Positions 54,201 through 64,000 of a stretch of DNA of 64,000 nucleotides are shown here, one piece after another. This stretch comes from Hyalella azteca (taxonomy: Eukaryota; Arthropoda; Malacostraca; Amphipoda; Hyalellidae). Made by a program: the position numbers and the translations under genes. Where the stretch lies: assembly GCF_000764305.2 (NCBI RefSeq), contig NW_025947110.1, forward strand, positions 58,461 through 122,460, read 5' to 3'. Every line of letters starts with the position of its first letter. Position 1 is the first letter of the stretch. A model generated the notes under the pieces. That model was not told where the DNA came from. It saw only the letters and a program-made list of their open reading frames with translations, and did no database searches.

Positions 54201-54920
54201 TCGCACCGCACTCAACGTGTTAAATGTTATAGGAATGCGAAAGCCTTCCAAGAGTACACGAACACTTCTGTGACCATGGCGGTTTTTAGTCCATGTCCGC
54301 CAAACTAGGTTAAACAGACTAAGGTTAAATCAACACAATACCTATGTATTACCTTTCTTACAGCGCTAATCGTTCGCACATTATGCAATATAAAAAGGAA
54401 TCAATATCACATACTATAGCCATTAATTTTTTCTCTATTCATCATCATCACAGTGGCACCAAAAATATTTAGGTATACTATGCGGGCGAGCGTCCACGAT
54501 ACTTGTCGTCGAGGGGTTTTAAAAGAACTTTAGACCTAGTGGGAGAACCGAAAAGTCATTGCAAAACTGAGATTTGGAAAGATTTGGACCGAAAATTGAT
54601 TTTCAAAAGAGGTGTGATTTTCAAAAGAGTATATATAAAACAAATTGATAGCACAAATGAAGTCATTTTTTTAATTTAGGAACGTGATAGCTTACCAAGT
54701 TACCAGTTAGTCTAAACAGATTTACTTTTATCCAATAAATATACATATTTCCATTCACAAACTGTAGTAGTTCAGGTATGAGCAATAAGTTATTCGCTGC
54801 ATGGACATTCTCAAGCATGAAAGTGTCAACGAGTTTGCTTAGGTTTCTCCTTCTACGACTCACCACCTGCGATGTGAGCGCTGTACGTGGTGGGGGCAGA
54901 AGGCGCCGTAATGCCTTCAT
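51260..54920 (-). CDS. BOLA3: BolA-like protein 3, mitochondrial Fe-S cluster transfer factor
   Basis: BOLA3 acts with GLRX5 and NFU1 to supply [4Fe-4S] clusters to mitochondrial enzymes such as lipoate synthase targets. Exons are 54864-54920, 53409-53526, 52243-52331 and 51260-51325; phases fit and give 109 residues (human 107). Residues 1-24 are Arg-rich and lack acidic residues (MKALRRLLPPPRTALTSQV), as in a mitochondrial presequence. The BolA fold follows: LEELLKTRFPTASAVRVQDI, SGGCGSMYEVWVESSDFQG, VKQHRLITEALAEQIKDMHG, LRISTSV. Cys61 and His98 align with the Fe-S ligands C59 and H96 of human BOLA3. An in-frame ATG 57 bases upstream (54977) could extend the start; I chose 54920 because it gives the expected length and presequence. 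Tandem repeats abut both sides of exon 2 and the donor of exon 3. Confidence 0.9.
51341..51540. repeat. low-complexity ATGATATTG-rich tract in BOLA3 intron 3
   Basis: Irregular repeats of 'gatattgattatgataatga' fill about 200 bp just upstream (in gene sense) of BOLA3 exon 4. Confidence 0.7.
51841..52260 (-). repeat. ~95-105-bp tandem repeat (about five copies) including the end and donor of BOLA3 exon 3
   Basis: Each unit, on the minus strand, contains an acceptor-like TTCTTACACAG, then exon-like GAAGCACACAGACTTATTAC(AGAG), then the donor GTGAGG and 'ctggcacttaatttt'. The gene-proximal unit is the real exon 3 end; the others lie in intron 3 and decay with distance. Confidence 0.88.
52880..53160. 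repeat. ~29-bp degenerate tandem repeat in BOLA3 intron 2
   Basis: About nine units of 'aagtgacgggcattgacaaa' with 'acgtatgac'. The overlapping open frames here are translations of the repeat, not genes. Confidence 0.75.
53268..53408 (-). repeat. 14-16-bp tandem repeat starting at the donor of BOLA3 exon 2
   Basis: About nine units of 'gtcagcaagagtgtgt' (minus strand ACACACTCTTGCTGAC). It abuts the donor GTGACACACTC, which is itself a variant unit. Confidence 0.85.
53527..53898 (-). repeat. ~184-bp tandem duplication including the acceptor and first ~25 bases of BOLA3 exon 2
   Basis: On the minus strand the real boundary CTGTAG|CAGTGTTCGCAGAGACG is copied twice upstream as CTATAG|CAGTGTTCGCTGAGACG (near 53680-53705 and 53864-53890), each with the same intron body ('ttaaattaagaacaagacaa' region). 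Confidence 0.85.
53990..54225 (-). mobile_element. MITE family 5, copy 2
   Basis: On the minus strand it carries 'tttccggacagattctgcga', 'aaatttatcatggcggtact', 'cggaacctacaaatttacta' and 'attgaattctagcctttttt', collinear with 63028-63251. It lies in BOLA3 intron 1. Confidence 0.6.
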
Positions 54921-54977
54921 CTTCACGACTATCAGGTTATAAGTACCTGAATAGTATATAAATGAGAGACTTTCCAC

Positions 54978-56860
54978 CGATCAAACTTGTAGGTCCATGC
55001 TTGGTACGAAGATTAATTAATCAATCGTAAATACGGTAACATCACTAACATGTGCGCGTATAAAGGTCGGTTTCTTAACTTCGGTATTTGGTAAACCCCA
55101 CAATATTGTGTACGAGAATGATTCTTGTACTTCTAGAATTTATGGCCAGTTACGCATGACTAACCTATTTGCATCGCTTTCAAGAGGAAGTTACTCATTT
55201 TTCGGACGATTAAGAGACAAAGACTGTGCTATATAACTTCACATTTCCACAACTATGAACTTTCAGATTCGCTAAGAACTAAACGATGACATTAACTGGA
55301 CAACAGAACTTTTCAAATCCTTGCCTATCAAAGTAACCAGTGAATTATGACATGTAAATCAGCTATTAAAATTTGTAACAGGAGTTCTGGAGAGTGTCGG
55401 GCTGCGAGTCGCTGTTGGTATTCGTGCATAAGCAATTGGGTGCGTTTGTCTCCTTAGCTTTTCCGCGGGCAAGTTATCACTTACGGTCACAAAAAAAGCT
55501 TTTCTTTCCCCCCTCAAAAAAAAAAAAACAGCGAAGAGTTGGTGTTTGAGGTTACGATATCATGTTTCTATCGATCACCTATCATTTGAAAATCGCTCTA
55601 TTCATAGCATTACCCATTGCCACGACAAATAAATGGAACACGAGCATTTAAGTGAGTTTTTAACGCGGACAACGAAACCCATGCTCTTTTCACAATGCCA
55701 GAAGTTGCAATTATCTATTCAATTATTGACAGCAAGTTGATGGAATATAATTAAATTGAAGTTGGATAACTTCATTAACATTTGTGCCACCAAATTTGCA
55801 ACAATATTAGCATTTAGAATGATAGTGACCATATTTGATAAATTCATCAATTGCGATTTACTTCTTCAATATGCAAATTTTATAAAAAATTATAACGAGT
55901 GAATGTATCTTGGAATTCCCCTACCTTTCTTCACTAGTTTCGGGAATTTGAATTTCTGCATATTTAAATGCTTGCCGACGAAAGGGCCTATGCCAAAACC
56001 TTTAAATATAAAAATTATCGTGAATGAGACTCCCAACATTTCCCCCAAATAGCAAACCTTTAAATAAGTATGGAAATAATCATGCACGAGGCCCCCTTCC
56101 CCCATATGCTAGAGCCTGGACTCAAATGATGGATGACCTTCCCCACCCGAGGCCGTAATATAACTCACTTAAGTACACTTAGCGGCCCAAGTACTCGTAA
56201 CAGAAGATTCCATGTCAGCGGTTGGACGGTTTAAATTGAAAAGCGGTCGGTGATTGGCTGACGGAATTAAGAACACTTAATTATTTTCGATAGCACGGCC
56301 CTTGGGGCGGTCGTGATGACGTTCAGGCGCCTGCTGTGGGATCCCAGGGAATGCAGAGACTCCCTAAGGTGCCACTGAAAGGCACCCTCCCTGGGGTTAA
56401 TAATACTACATGCAATGGCAAGTCTATTGTCATTCAACTGAATACTTTCGTTGTCTTCCAATACCAACTGAAACACGTTCTTTTAAAATGCTTTTTGAAA
56501 GGCAAGGAAGAAAAACAACAAGGTAAATCTACTTTGCTGCAACAAGCGTTATAGTAACGAACTTTAAATTTATAATTATTATTAATAATTATAATTGATG
56601 ATCCCGTAAAACCATAATTAGCTTACTAAGGCGTATTTTTAAAGAGTTAACTGCATCCATAAACAATTAGCTTCTCACATATATTTGCTTTAAATTGCGA
56701 TTCGATTTGTACATTACTGTAACTTGCGATTGACTCGTATAGTGGAACATGAATGATTTAGAAGAGCTAAATTTTAAAAATCGTGTTAGTGATGATAGAC
56801 AGATGGTCTACTGCACATTTGCTAGACTTTTAAACAAAAACGTTAATTCTTGCTAAAGTT
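54978..56860. other. no gene recognised between BOLA3 and CIAO2B
   Basis: It holds the BOLA3 5' flank and CIAO2B 3' flank. A GC-richer patch at 56280-56410 shares 'gatcccagggaa' type sequence with 24780-24800, suggesting an old repeat. No coding sequence is supported. Confidence 0.4.
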
Positions 56861-57939
56861 TCACAGTAATGTTGGTTTCAGACATTTACTGATGGCTGCA
56901 AGAAGATGAGGATTCTCGAGAGCGGCAGCAACGCGTTCTTTGTCCGCGAGCTGCTTGTTGACAGCTGCTTCGGACACGTGACTTCCTGGCGTGATCTCCA
57001 CACTCACTTTGAACCTGCACGCAAAAGTACAGGTCACGTGGACATGCTAGGCTTTGTTCAAAGTATAAAAGCTAATGTTTTAATTTCGGTATACAAAAAT
57101 AAGGTACCTCTATTCAACATTCATCTCAAACCTTCCAGGTTTTATGACAAAATTTGAAATACATTAGAAGATACCTCGGCGGCAGAGTGTGGAGGAGCTT
57201 TAGTCTGATGCTAAGACCGATGAGGGCCGCCATAGAGCAGTGAGGGATGGTGGGTGTGAACTGCACACGCACAACACCCTTCTCATCATCCGCATAACAA
57301 AGAGACTCGCTCACCTGAGGAGGAGCAAACCAAATATTTTCCAGACTCGCACATTAACGGGTGTTATTTTATAGACCAACATATTTTAGTAGGTCTATAT
57401 TATACATTTACTATATATACTATAATAGTAGTAGTATGGCTTTATATATAGTAGAGTTTTTTATATTTACAATACTAAACTATGACTATAGTTTTTTCAT
57501 CTTGAGGATACATGCCGGTGTATTATTGAAAAATTTCAAAAAATCAAGTGAGTTTAAGACTTGAATGGAGATGAACCAAACTAGAATCCAGATCCTCTGC
57601 TGCTAAAAAATTCATGTGAATTATGTTTCATAGTTTATGAACTTTAAAATTTGTCGGAAGGAATAATTTTATTATGTAATAATCGTAGTTTAAGTACACT
57701 TATACTTATGTAATCAGACAAGGGTTAAAGAGCAATAAACAGTTTATACTCACAACGTTAAGTTGTTCCAGTGTGAGAGGATGTTCAGGATCTTGGATGT
57801 CACAGACAAGCTCGAACACCTCGCGAGCATCAATGGGATCATAGACATCGTCATCCCAGTCAGTGGGAGCAGCAGAACGTACGTTGCTCTTGCTGTACAC
57901 TGCAGGGTTAATGTTTTCCAGACGCGACATATCCGCCAT
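56861..57939 (-). CDS. CIAO2B: CIAO2B/galla-2 (MIP18 family), cytosolic Fe-S targeting subunit
   Basis: CIAO2B forms the CIA targeting complex with CIAO1 and MMS19, which delivers Fe-S clusters to cytosolic and nuclear apoproteins. Exons are 57754-57939, 57175-57314 and 56861-57014, giving 159 residues (human 163). The N-terminus is [13 protein letters not shown], then [20 protein letters not shown] and [10 protein letters not shown] (DUF59/MIP18 fold). Exon 2 carries [20 protein letters not shown] with the invariant reactive Cys88 (PTIPHC). Exon 3 has [38 protein letters not shown]. The absence of a signal peptide and presence of this N-terminus favour CIAO2B over CIAO2A. It is 415 bp from the VHL stop codon on the same strand. 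All splice phases agree. Confidence 0.95.
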
Positions 57940-58353
57940 ATTGTGTTGTTCTTCCGCTATTTTAGTCGTCTTATGATATAAGATACTAACGTTTAATAGC
58001 TTATAATTTAAGTTAACATTTTATACTTTCTTATAAAAACTAGAATGTTTTGCGCATTGGATGCAAGTTCATTCGTTATAAAATAGACCTCTGGAAAGAT
58101 AAGAGTAAAAACTTCACTAAAAATATATACGTTGGACAAACTTGACATCAATAACCACTTTAATCTATCACATGATAGTGCAAAATTCGATCAGGTATTC
58201 AAAATCCTGAGAAGGAAAATTTGTGCTATGTATGAAAATGTGTTTGTGTGCTTCAATCCAGAATATACGACTGGATTGAAGATAGGAAGAACAAAAGGAA
58301 TGTGTCACTTTCAAGGAATGGAAGGAAATTAAATGAATGAGAATGTTTGAGAT

Positions 58354-60277
58354 TCAAAGGTAAGCTCCAGTTGAGTCCCTGAGGTCAGCAGCAGATTGCA
58401 GCTCCTGCAGCAGAGTAGAGGGTAAGTGAAGCTGGTGAAGTTTGTCACGATCACACACGTGATTAAGTAGCACCTGTTGGACAAGAAGTTTATTAAAATA
58501 ATTGAATTTACAACTTTTATAAACAAATGAGTACACTGCTGTTTTTCATTTTGTAATTCTTCTTCTGTTGCATAGACATTACCTAAATATCATTGCTCTT
58601 TAAACATATAATTATATGAAAGATATTTAATTTCATCTAATTTATTGATATAATCATTTTATTTATTTAATTTCGTCTAGTATACCCTCAGAGTAAGTTG
58701 AATGAAAAAGATTGCTATAAAAAGAAACTCAACAAAATATTTATTTTACATCAAGAAATAGAGTTTGAGAAAACTAAAAATCAAGTGATGTTCAATTAAA
58801 AGGTGTTGATGGTTCTCAAAGATAAACTTGTAATATTTTGTGTTCACCTGTGTGGCACAGTCCTTGAGAGTGTAGATGGGAATGGTGATGTCAAAAGTTT
58901 GTCTTAGAGGTGCAACTTCATTAGCAGCATCAACTCCAAGGGCCTGGAAATAAGTGAATTGTTAATGCAAGCTTGAAATTGAAGGATGATAAATTGAGGA
59001 GCAAATACTAGAATAGAATGTTCCACATCAATTCATTTCAATATCTTCTGAGGAATATTCAAAGTCTGTGCAAGGCTTAATGAACAAAAACATACCCCAA
59101 TATAATGCTTTGGCGTGAACACTTCCTGGCAATTTACCACCAATTTTGCACGAGTCTGATGGTCACGGAATATCCATGGATGAGTTTCATACGTGTTCAC
59201 TGACAATTTACTTTGAGCAGGTAGTGTCTGTAAAAAAGAACAAAATAAATTAAGACTGAAGACTGGGACATATAATAGAGCCATGTCATTGGAGTCCAAA
59301 TATTGGTCATTTGAAAGTGTTGGCACTGAAAATGTGATAAAAATTGGATAAAAATTGCATTAATCCCTATTTGTAAAACTATTTTCAGTTTCTAGCAAAA
59401 AAAATCATGTGTTATAAACCCATGATTTTCCAAGCCATTTATTGCACAAAAACATATCTTTTTGCACATAAAGAAAATATGACATACAAATGATACCTCA
59501 AAGCAGGGCTTAAAAGAACATGTGACAGCAGATAATTGCCATCAATCAAGAAGCTAACATTAAAGTTTCAAACAAAACTTAGGAATTGGAAGTTTCACAA
59601 CAATCAAAACCCTTGAATATATTACTTTAATTAAAATATTAAAGAATTCAAACAAGTTTTCCCCAGAACCCAAGTACAGTGGCATAGTAAATATATGTAT
59701 AGCATGGGCATTTAAAAATACTTAAAAATACAATTATTCTACAAGCTTCAAGGTTTGATTCAACTTAAATATGTGAAAATGAAGGCTTATGTATGAAGTA
59801 ATATATTATTTAGAAAAAAGTTGATCTGATGGCAGGCCAAGACCTCACCTTGTAGAGGACACTTTTTCCTGCGAAGTTAACCCAGTAAACATCAACAGGA
59901 CGTTCAGTGCGGTTTTGAAAAGTCACAAAACTAGGCAGCTGAAAAGAAAACAATACTTAATGCCAGAGTTAAAAAATAAAACATAAATACAAAACGACAT
60001 TCTAAACATCCAAGACTGCTACAAATGTTTTAGTTGATGAAATTTCTTTATAAGCAACCATTGCATAAAAACCACTCACATCAGAGTTCATTGATCTTAG
60101 AAGAGGAGCTACAGATGAATTATTATACCGAGCAGCAGCAGGAGGCACAATTGCAGGTGGCAGAGCAAGGTCAACATTCTCTGCTGCTGGAGCCATAGGC
60201 CGCCCTTCCATCATATTATTGTTGCCTTCATTTCCATGTAATTCTCCTTCCATGGGTAACCCTAAATTGCTAGACAT
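58354..60277 (-). CDS. VHL: von Hippel-Lindau protein, HIF-recognition subunit of the CUL2 E3 ligase
   Basis: VHL binds prolyl-hydroxylated HIF-alpha and recruits Elongin B/C-CUL2 for its degradation. Exons are 60080-60277, 59849-59938, 59096-59227, 58848-58943 and 58354-58473; phases fit, 211 residues. Residues 1-66 are a low-complexity tail (MMEGRPMAPAAENVDLALPP). The beta domain includes VTFQNRTERPVDVYWVNFAG and YETHPWIFRDHQTRAKLVVN. Trp85, Tyr95, Thr108, His112 and Trp114 align, at a constant offset of three, with the human hydroxyproline-pocket residues W88, Y98, S111, H115 and W117. The alpha domain starts ITIPIYTLKDCATQVLLNHV, the Elongin C box, with its cysteine one position earlier than the LxxxC consensus. 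An in-frame stop lies four codons upstream of the ATG. Confidence 0.95.
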
Positions 60278-60593
60278 AAAACAACTTTATGACAAAATAA
60301 AGGAAAAAAATTAATTTAGAACCATGTGCTGTCTATAAGGTCAAATGAAATATAAACATTAATAATTATTAGTCAATTCAAATCCCCATAATTAAAATAT
60401 GTGAACACAGAGAATAGCTAGGAATACGGTAATCAACGTAAGACAATGCTACTTTTCTGAACCACATATCAAATGACATCAAGTAATGATTATTTAAGAA
60501 AAATATTAAAATCACTTGGCTGCTTAAGTCGCAAATTTACCAGGAATTTAAAAGTAAAGAAAATAGCCAAAAAGTTCACCATTTCTTATAAGC
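60278..60593 (-). promoter_or_regulatory. 5' flank of VHL, bounded by a Penelope-like fragment
   Basis: Only 316 bp separate the VHL ATG from the end of the retroelement at 60594. No core promoter motif is clear. A 5' UTR intron reaching further upstream cannot be excluded. Confidence 0.3.
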
Positions 60594-61120
60594 AAAAACG
60601 TTTCGGAGTCCAGCTCCATCGTCAGTTCAAAACCTAGAACACAGGTACAAACAATTAGTAATTGTTGGATTCAAGCTCCATAGTAAATTTGATGGATTTG
60701 TGTTGCCAATTAAGATAATCAAAGAAACAGCCCACATGAGAGGGATGTTTGAAAAGTAAAAATGTATCATCTACATATCGGTTGTAGAAAAGTGGCTTAA
60801 AATCAACAGGATAATTTGCCAGCCATGTAGCTTCGTGGTAACACATGAAAATATTAGCAAAGGTAGGGCCGAGAGGAAGGCCCATGCCTAGACCGTCAAT
60901 TTGTCTTTAAAATTTGCCAGCAAATACAAAAACAGAGTTCAAAAACTGATAATTCGAGAAGAGATTTTAAAAAGTTGCGGTTCAGACCCATAACAAGTTC
61001 ATTGACACCTTTAAACAAAGAATTGAGGCAAATATCAATAGTTTCAGAAAGAGGTATGCTGGTGAACAAATTTTCTACATCAAATGAAGCCATAGTCAAG
61101 CCATAGTTCAAACACTATTA
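60594..61120 (-). mobile_element. Penelope-like element: RT fragment and 3' end (minus strand)
   Basis: From 61111 downwards: MNYGLTMASFDVENLFTSIP, then a frameshift near 60890, then RQIDGLGMGLPLGPTFANIF and the catalytic YVDDTFLLF. This is the Penelope-type reverse transcriptase. The endonuclease is missing; 60 bases after the frame ends comes the terminal motif AACTGACGATGGAGCTGGAC(TCCGAAACGTTTTT) at about 60594-60632. Confidence 0.88.
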
Positions 61121-61139
61121 CACCATGGCTTTCATATAG

Positions 61140-61920
61140 GCTCGACTTTCCATTCCATGCATTCTGAATTTGAATTTAGGCTCAATATCTTCTCACTTAA
61201 TTGATTTCCTTCTGGCTTGGTGTTTACCCAGATTAAGAAATTCATGTCTAAGCAATACAGTGAAGTTGTTCCAGAGCCTGATAGTAGAAGCGTTGTTTAC
61301 TGTTCTCTTCCATACTTCAGCCATGCGTCCAAAGTTATGTCAAGAGAATTAAAAGTTTTGTTTATGAAATACTTCCCAGACATTAATCTTCATGTCTTAG
61401 GTTCGTTTTTTAGATACAAAGATATCCTTCCTTCTCATATGCGATCGTCCCTAGTTTATAAATTTAGTTGTGCACGATGTGCATCTGTGTACGTTGGGAT
61501 GACGGCATGCAACTTTTACACTAGGGTCGCTGAGCATAGAGGGAGGAGTTATAGGACTGGGCAGTTACTATCGCGCCCTCCTCATTTGGCTTTGCGCACT
61601 CACGCCGAACAGTGCACTGTTCCAGTGTCTGACACAGACTTTAAGGTTTTAGCTTATAGTTCTGGTGCTTCCAATCTGCGTTATTTTGGAATCATTGTAT
61701 ATTTTTAAAGAGAAGCCTAGTTTAAATGCTGTCTATAGTTCTTATCCATTAGAAATTGTGAATAGATAGGTACTTACTTTATTATTCTGCCCTTTGTCTG
61801 TAAATTTAGGTTTTTAACTTCTGTGTTTTTTTTATTAACTCCAAACTAATTTCCTGCCTTTATCTGTGTTCTAGATTTATCGAACTGACGATGGAGCTGG
61901 TCTCCAAAACGTTTTCAATA
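61140..61920 (+). mobile_element. Penelope-like element: GIY-YIG endonuclease fragment and 3' end (plus strand)
   Basis: The frame 61217-61708 encodes the linker and the endonuclease: LVYKFSCARCASVYVGMTAC, RVAEHRGRSYRTGQLLSRPP, then LRTHAEQC. The CxxC...YVGxT...R..EH pattern marks the Penelope GIY-YIG nuclease. A frameshift near 61680 separates the last residues (LESLYIFKEKPSLNAVYS) from the main frame. The element ends at AACTGACGATGGAGCTGGTC(TCCAAAACGTTTT), the same terminal motif as the minus-strand fragment. It is 5'-truncated. Confidence 0.88.
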
Positions 61921-62101
61921 GAGGTATGCTAAATTTTTGTGGTGTTTTCTTCATTTTTAAATTTCTAGTGAATCTGCGATTAAAGCAATCTAGTGACTAT
62001 TTTACTAGTTTAACATCATATTATTTTTTGACAACAGAATGAGATGAATAAATTTAAGAACTATCAAATCTCTTTGTCATTAGACTACTTATTTACATTA
62101 A

Positions 62102-62960
62102 GGGGGTATACCCTCCAGAAAAACTTCCACATTTACTAACAAATCTTTCTGAAAATTCACACATATATGTAAAACCAAAATACAAGAACATTTTGTTCAT
62201 ATGATTTTTTGGGAAAATTAATAGAAAACGTGAAATTCATAGAAAACAGACAAAAAAGGGGGTACTGTAGAAATCTATCTCCTCCTAGGGTTTTCAAGCT
62301 ACAACATTGAGACACATCATTTGATGCGTAAAGACCATACCAATTGAGTACTGAAGCCCGATCTTTTATTTTTGCCTTAGTTTTTTTACACGTATTTTTC
62401 CATTTTCTTCTCATTTTCTTCAAATTTCCCCCCCCCCTCCCCCCATTTTGAATCTAAACTATTCACAAATCTAAAAAAAGGGGCTTCGTTGCTCAATACG
62501 TATGGTCTTTACAAATTGAATGGTATATGTCCCATCACTGTAGCTTCAAAACTCTAGGAGGAGATAGGTTTTCCGTGACAATGAATGTGAATGTTTAGGA
62601 GAGAGCGACAAAGTCTTGCCCGCATCGCAATAGGCACTCAATGTAGCAAGGATACAAAACTAAACATTTCTGGAGCTTGATTCCACTCAAGGATGGTGGG
62701 AACGACTACATGCGCACCTCCTCATACAATGCCAGGCAGGTTACTGAGCTGCACCTCAAGCAAACACTGTATTTATTGTGCTGGGCAGCGAATTAGCTCC
62801 TATCTAATTTGTTAAAGAACTCCCCAACGCCCCCCTTTCATGATCTGTCGTGAACACATAAATCAATGTACATAGATGGTAATGGTACCGTTGGATAGGG
62901 TAGGATGTCAGCTTTAGATGAGACTAAACGAGTAACTGAAGCACAACTCAAGTAGACACT
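62102..62960 (+). mobile_element. MITE family 3 (TTAA target), copy 3, right end unclear
   Basis: It starts GGGGGTATACCCTCC after TTAA at 62098-62101 and follows the other copies: 'gatgcgtaaagaccatacca', 'ctctaggaggagataggttt', 'gtaccgttggatag'. No matching right terminus is seen, so it is probably truncated. Confidence 0.7.
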
Positions 62961-63027
62961 ATATTTAACACATTGACTACAATTGCTTGATCTTGTACAA
63001 TTATTTCATTTTTTGTACTTTTTTAAG

Positions 63028-63251
63028 CAGGGTTGCCAGACGGTCATTTTTTCCGGACAAATTCAGTGATTTAGTTTTTCTCAATTGCATTGGCCAGCTA
63101 AAATTTATGATAGGGGTACTTCCTAATTAAATTTTAAACACTGCAAAAAGAAAATGAATGGAATTTTTATAGCGGAACTTACAAATAAACTAGTATACAT
63201 TGAATTATCGGCCTTTTTTGTTCTCGGATTTGGCCGATTTTAGGCAACCTG
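63028..63251 (+). mobile_element. MITE family 5 (CAGGGTTGCC ends), hAT-like
   Basis: 224 bp, from CAGGGTTGCCAGACGG to GGCAACCTG, short imperfect inverted repeats typical of hAT-derived MITEs. No 8-bp target duplication is obvious. Related copies: 53990-54225 and 28957-28997. Confidence 0.65.
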
Positions 63252-63254
63252 AAT

Positions 63255-63413
63255 ACTAGTGTTTTGGCATTAGTTCGACACGCAAATGTATGACGTCACC
63301 ATTTCAATCATCAACAAACGCATGGAACTAAAACATAGCTTAATATAAAATAAAGGAAAAACTAAAGAGGTGACAGAATTACCCACGATGACAGAATATA
63401 CCGCGTTTACCCT
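63255..63413 (-). mobile_element. MITE family 1, terminal fragment
   Basis: 'gttttggcattagttcgaca' through 'gaatataccgcgtttaccct' matches the end of copies A and B. Only about 159 bp is present; the other end is cut by MITE family 5 or lost. Confidence 0.7.
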
Positions 63414-64000
63414 AAGTAGTTCGTTCTAAAAATATATTATTTATAAATTAGATGCATAATTTTATCAATAAAGAGAGTACTTTTAGTCCTGTATATGGTA
63501 TTACGTGATATAATGTTTCTAAAGTCATTTAGATCGTGAAATATTTTGCCTGGTTCCAAATGCCAAATGGAACCGCTCGGCAGTCAGCACTCGGCAGTAG
63601 TCGGCATTCCAGTCATCTCATTTTCCCAGTTGATTACTTTGTGATATACCTAGTTACTCATTGTATTTAAAAAACTTGTTTGTATTTAGAAATGATTTAT
63701 TTAGGTATATCATAGATCTATAGTTTTTCTGTTATTTATTAGTGAATTATTAAATACTATTATCTTCAGAGCTGTTAGGAGTAGTAGGTATATATCCCGA
63801 AAGTTGAAATATTAGGAAGTAGAAGTACTACCGTAGTACCGGTATGTTGCACACAGAGTGGAAATCTAAGATTAGAGGTTCACTTAAAAAAAGCGTTCCG
63901 CCTTGAAAAAAAAAAAAACGTTCCAGGCAAGTGGCAACTAGAAACAGGTTTGCAGGTCGTCAGAAATCGGCCTCGGCATGAACGTTACGTGACTTACGTC
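63414..64000. other. no feature recognised
   Basis: AT-rich with no open frame of note and nothing repeated elsewhere in the window that I can see. Confidence 0.4.

Overview
This window is animal nuclear DNA, most likely from an arthropod. Genes are split by many GT-AG introns, the non-coding DNA is AT-rich, and it is packed with LINE, SINE, Penelope-like and MITE copies. One gene is the arthropod gene Skeletor. The species cannot be named from the sequence. The assembly carries single-N joins and four relics of a Tn5/Nextera mosaic-end adapter, so local order near those points is uncertain.

Layout. 3.2-3.4 kb: first coding exon of a Spinster-type (SPNS) transporter on the minus strand; the rest is not seen and probably lies off the left edge. 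4-7.5 kb: LINE and SINE copies, one nested in another. 7.7-11.0 kb: an interspersed repeat split around a 2.3-kb A/B satellite array. 12.1-21.0 kb: a REEP5/6-type ER-shaping protein in five exons (+), whose large intron 1 is full of MITEs. 21.0-30.6 kb: repeats, decayed copies of REEP exon 2 and a LINE endonuclease fragment, with no recognised gene. 30.6-33.4 kb: UBL4A/Get5-like gene, five exons (+). 33.6-48.2 kb: Skeletor, 17 exons (-), convergent with the UBL4A-like gene and with overlapping poly(A) signals. 51.3-54.9 kb: BOLA3 (-). 56.9-57.9 kb: CIAO2B/galla-2 (-). 58.4-60.3 kb: VHL (-). 60.6-61.9 kb: two Penelope-like fragments head to head. 62.1-63.4 kb: three MITEs in a row.

The genes do not form an operon. 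BOLA3 (mitochondrial Fe-S transfer), CIAO2B (cytosolic Fe-S targeting) and VHL (oxygen-sensing E3 ligase) lie together on one strand, which may be chance.

The most unusual signal is a repeated architecture at splice sites. In Skeletor, BOLA3 and the UBL4A-like gene, tandem repeats start exactly at, or include, the exon/intron boundary, so each repeat unit carries another donor or acceptor. Unit lengths (about 15 to 184 bp) and sequences differ between introns, so this is a recurring process and not one repeat family. In BOLA3 it has produced candidate in-frame micro-exons. Exon positions were derived by hand from homology, GT/AG sites and phase; all exon phases agree except one Skeletor junction.
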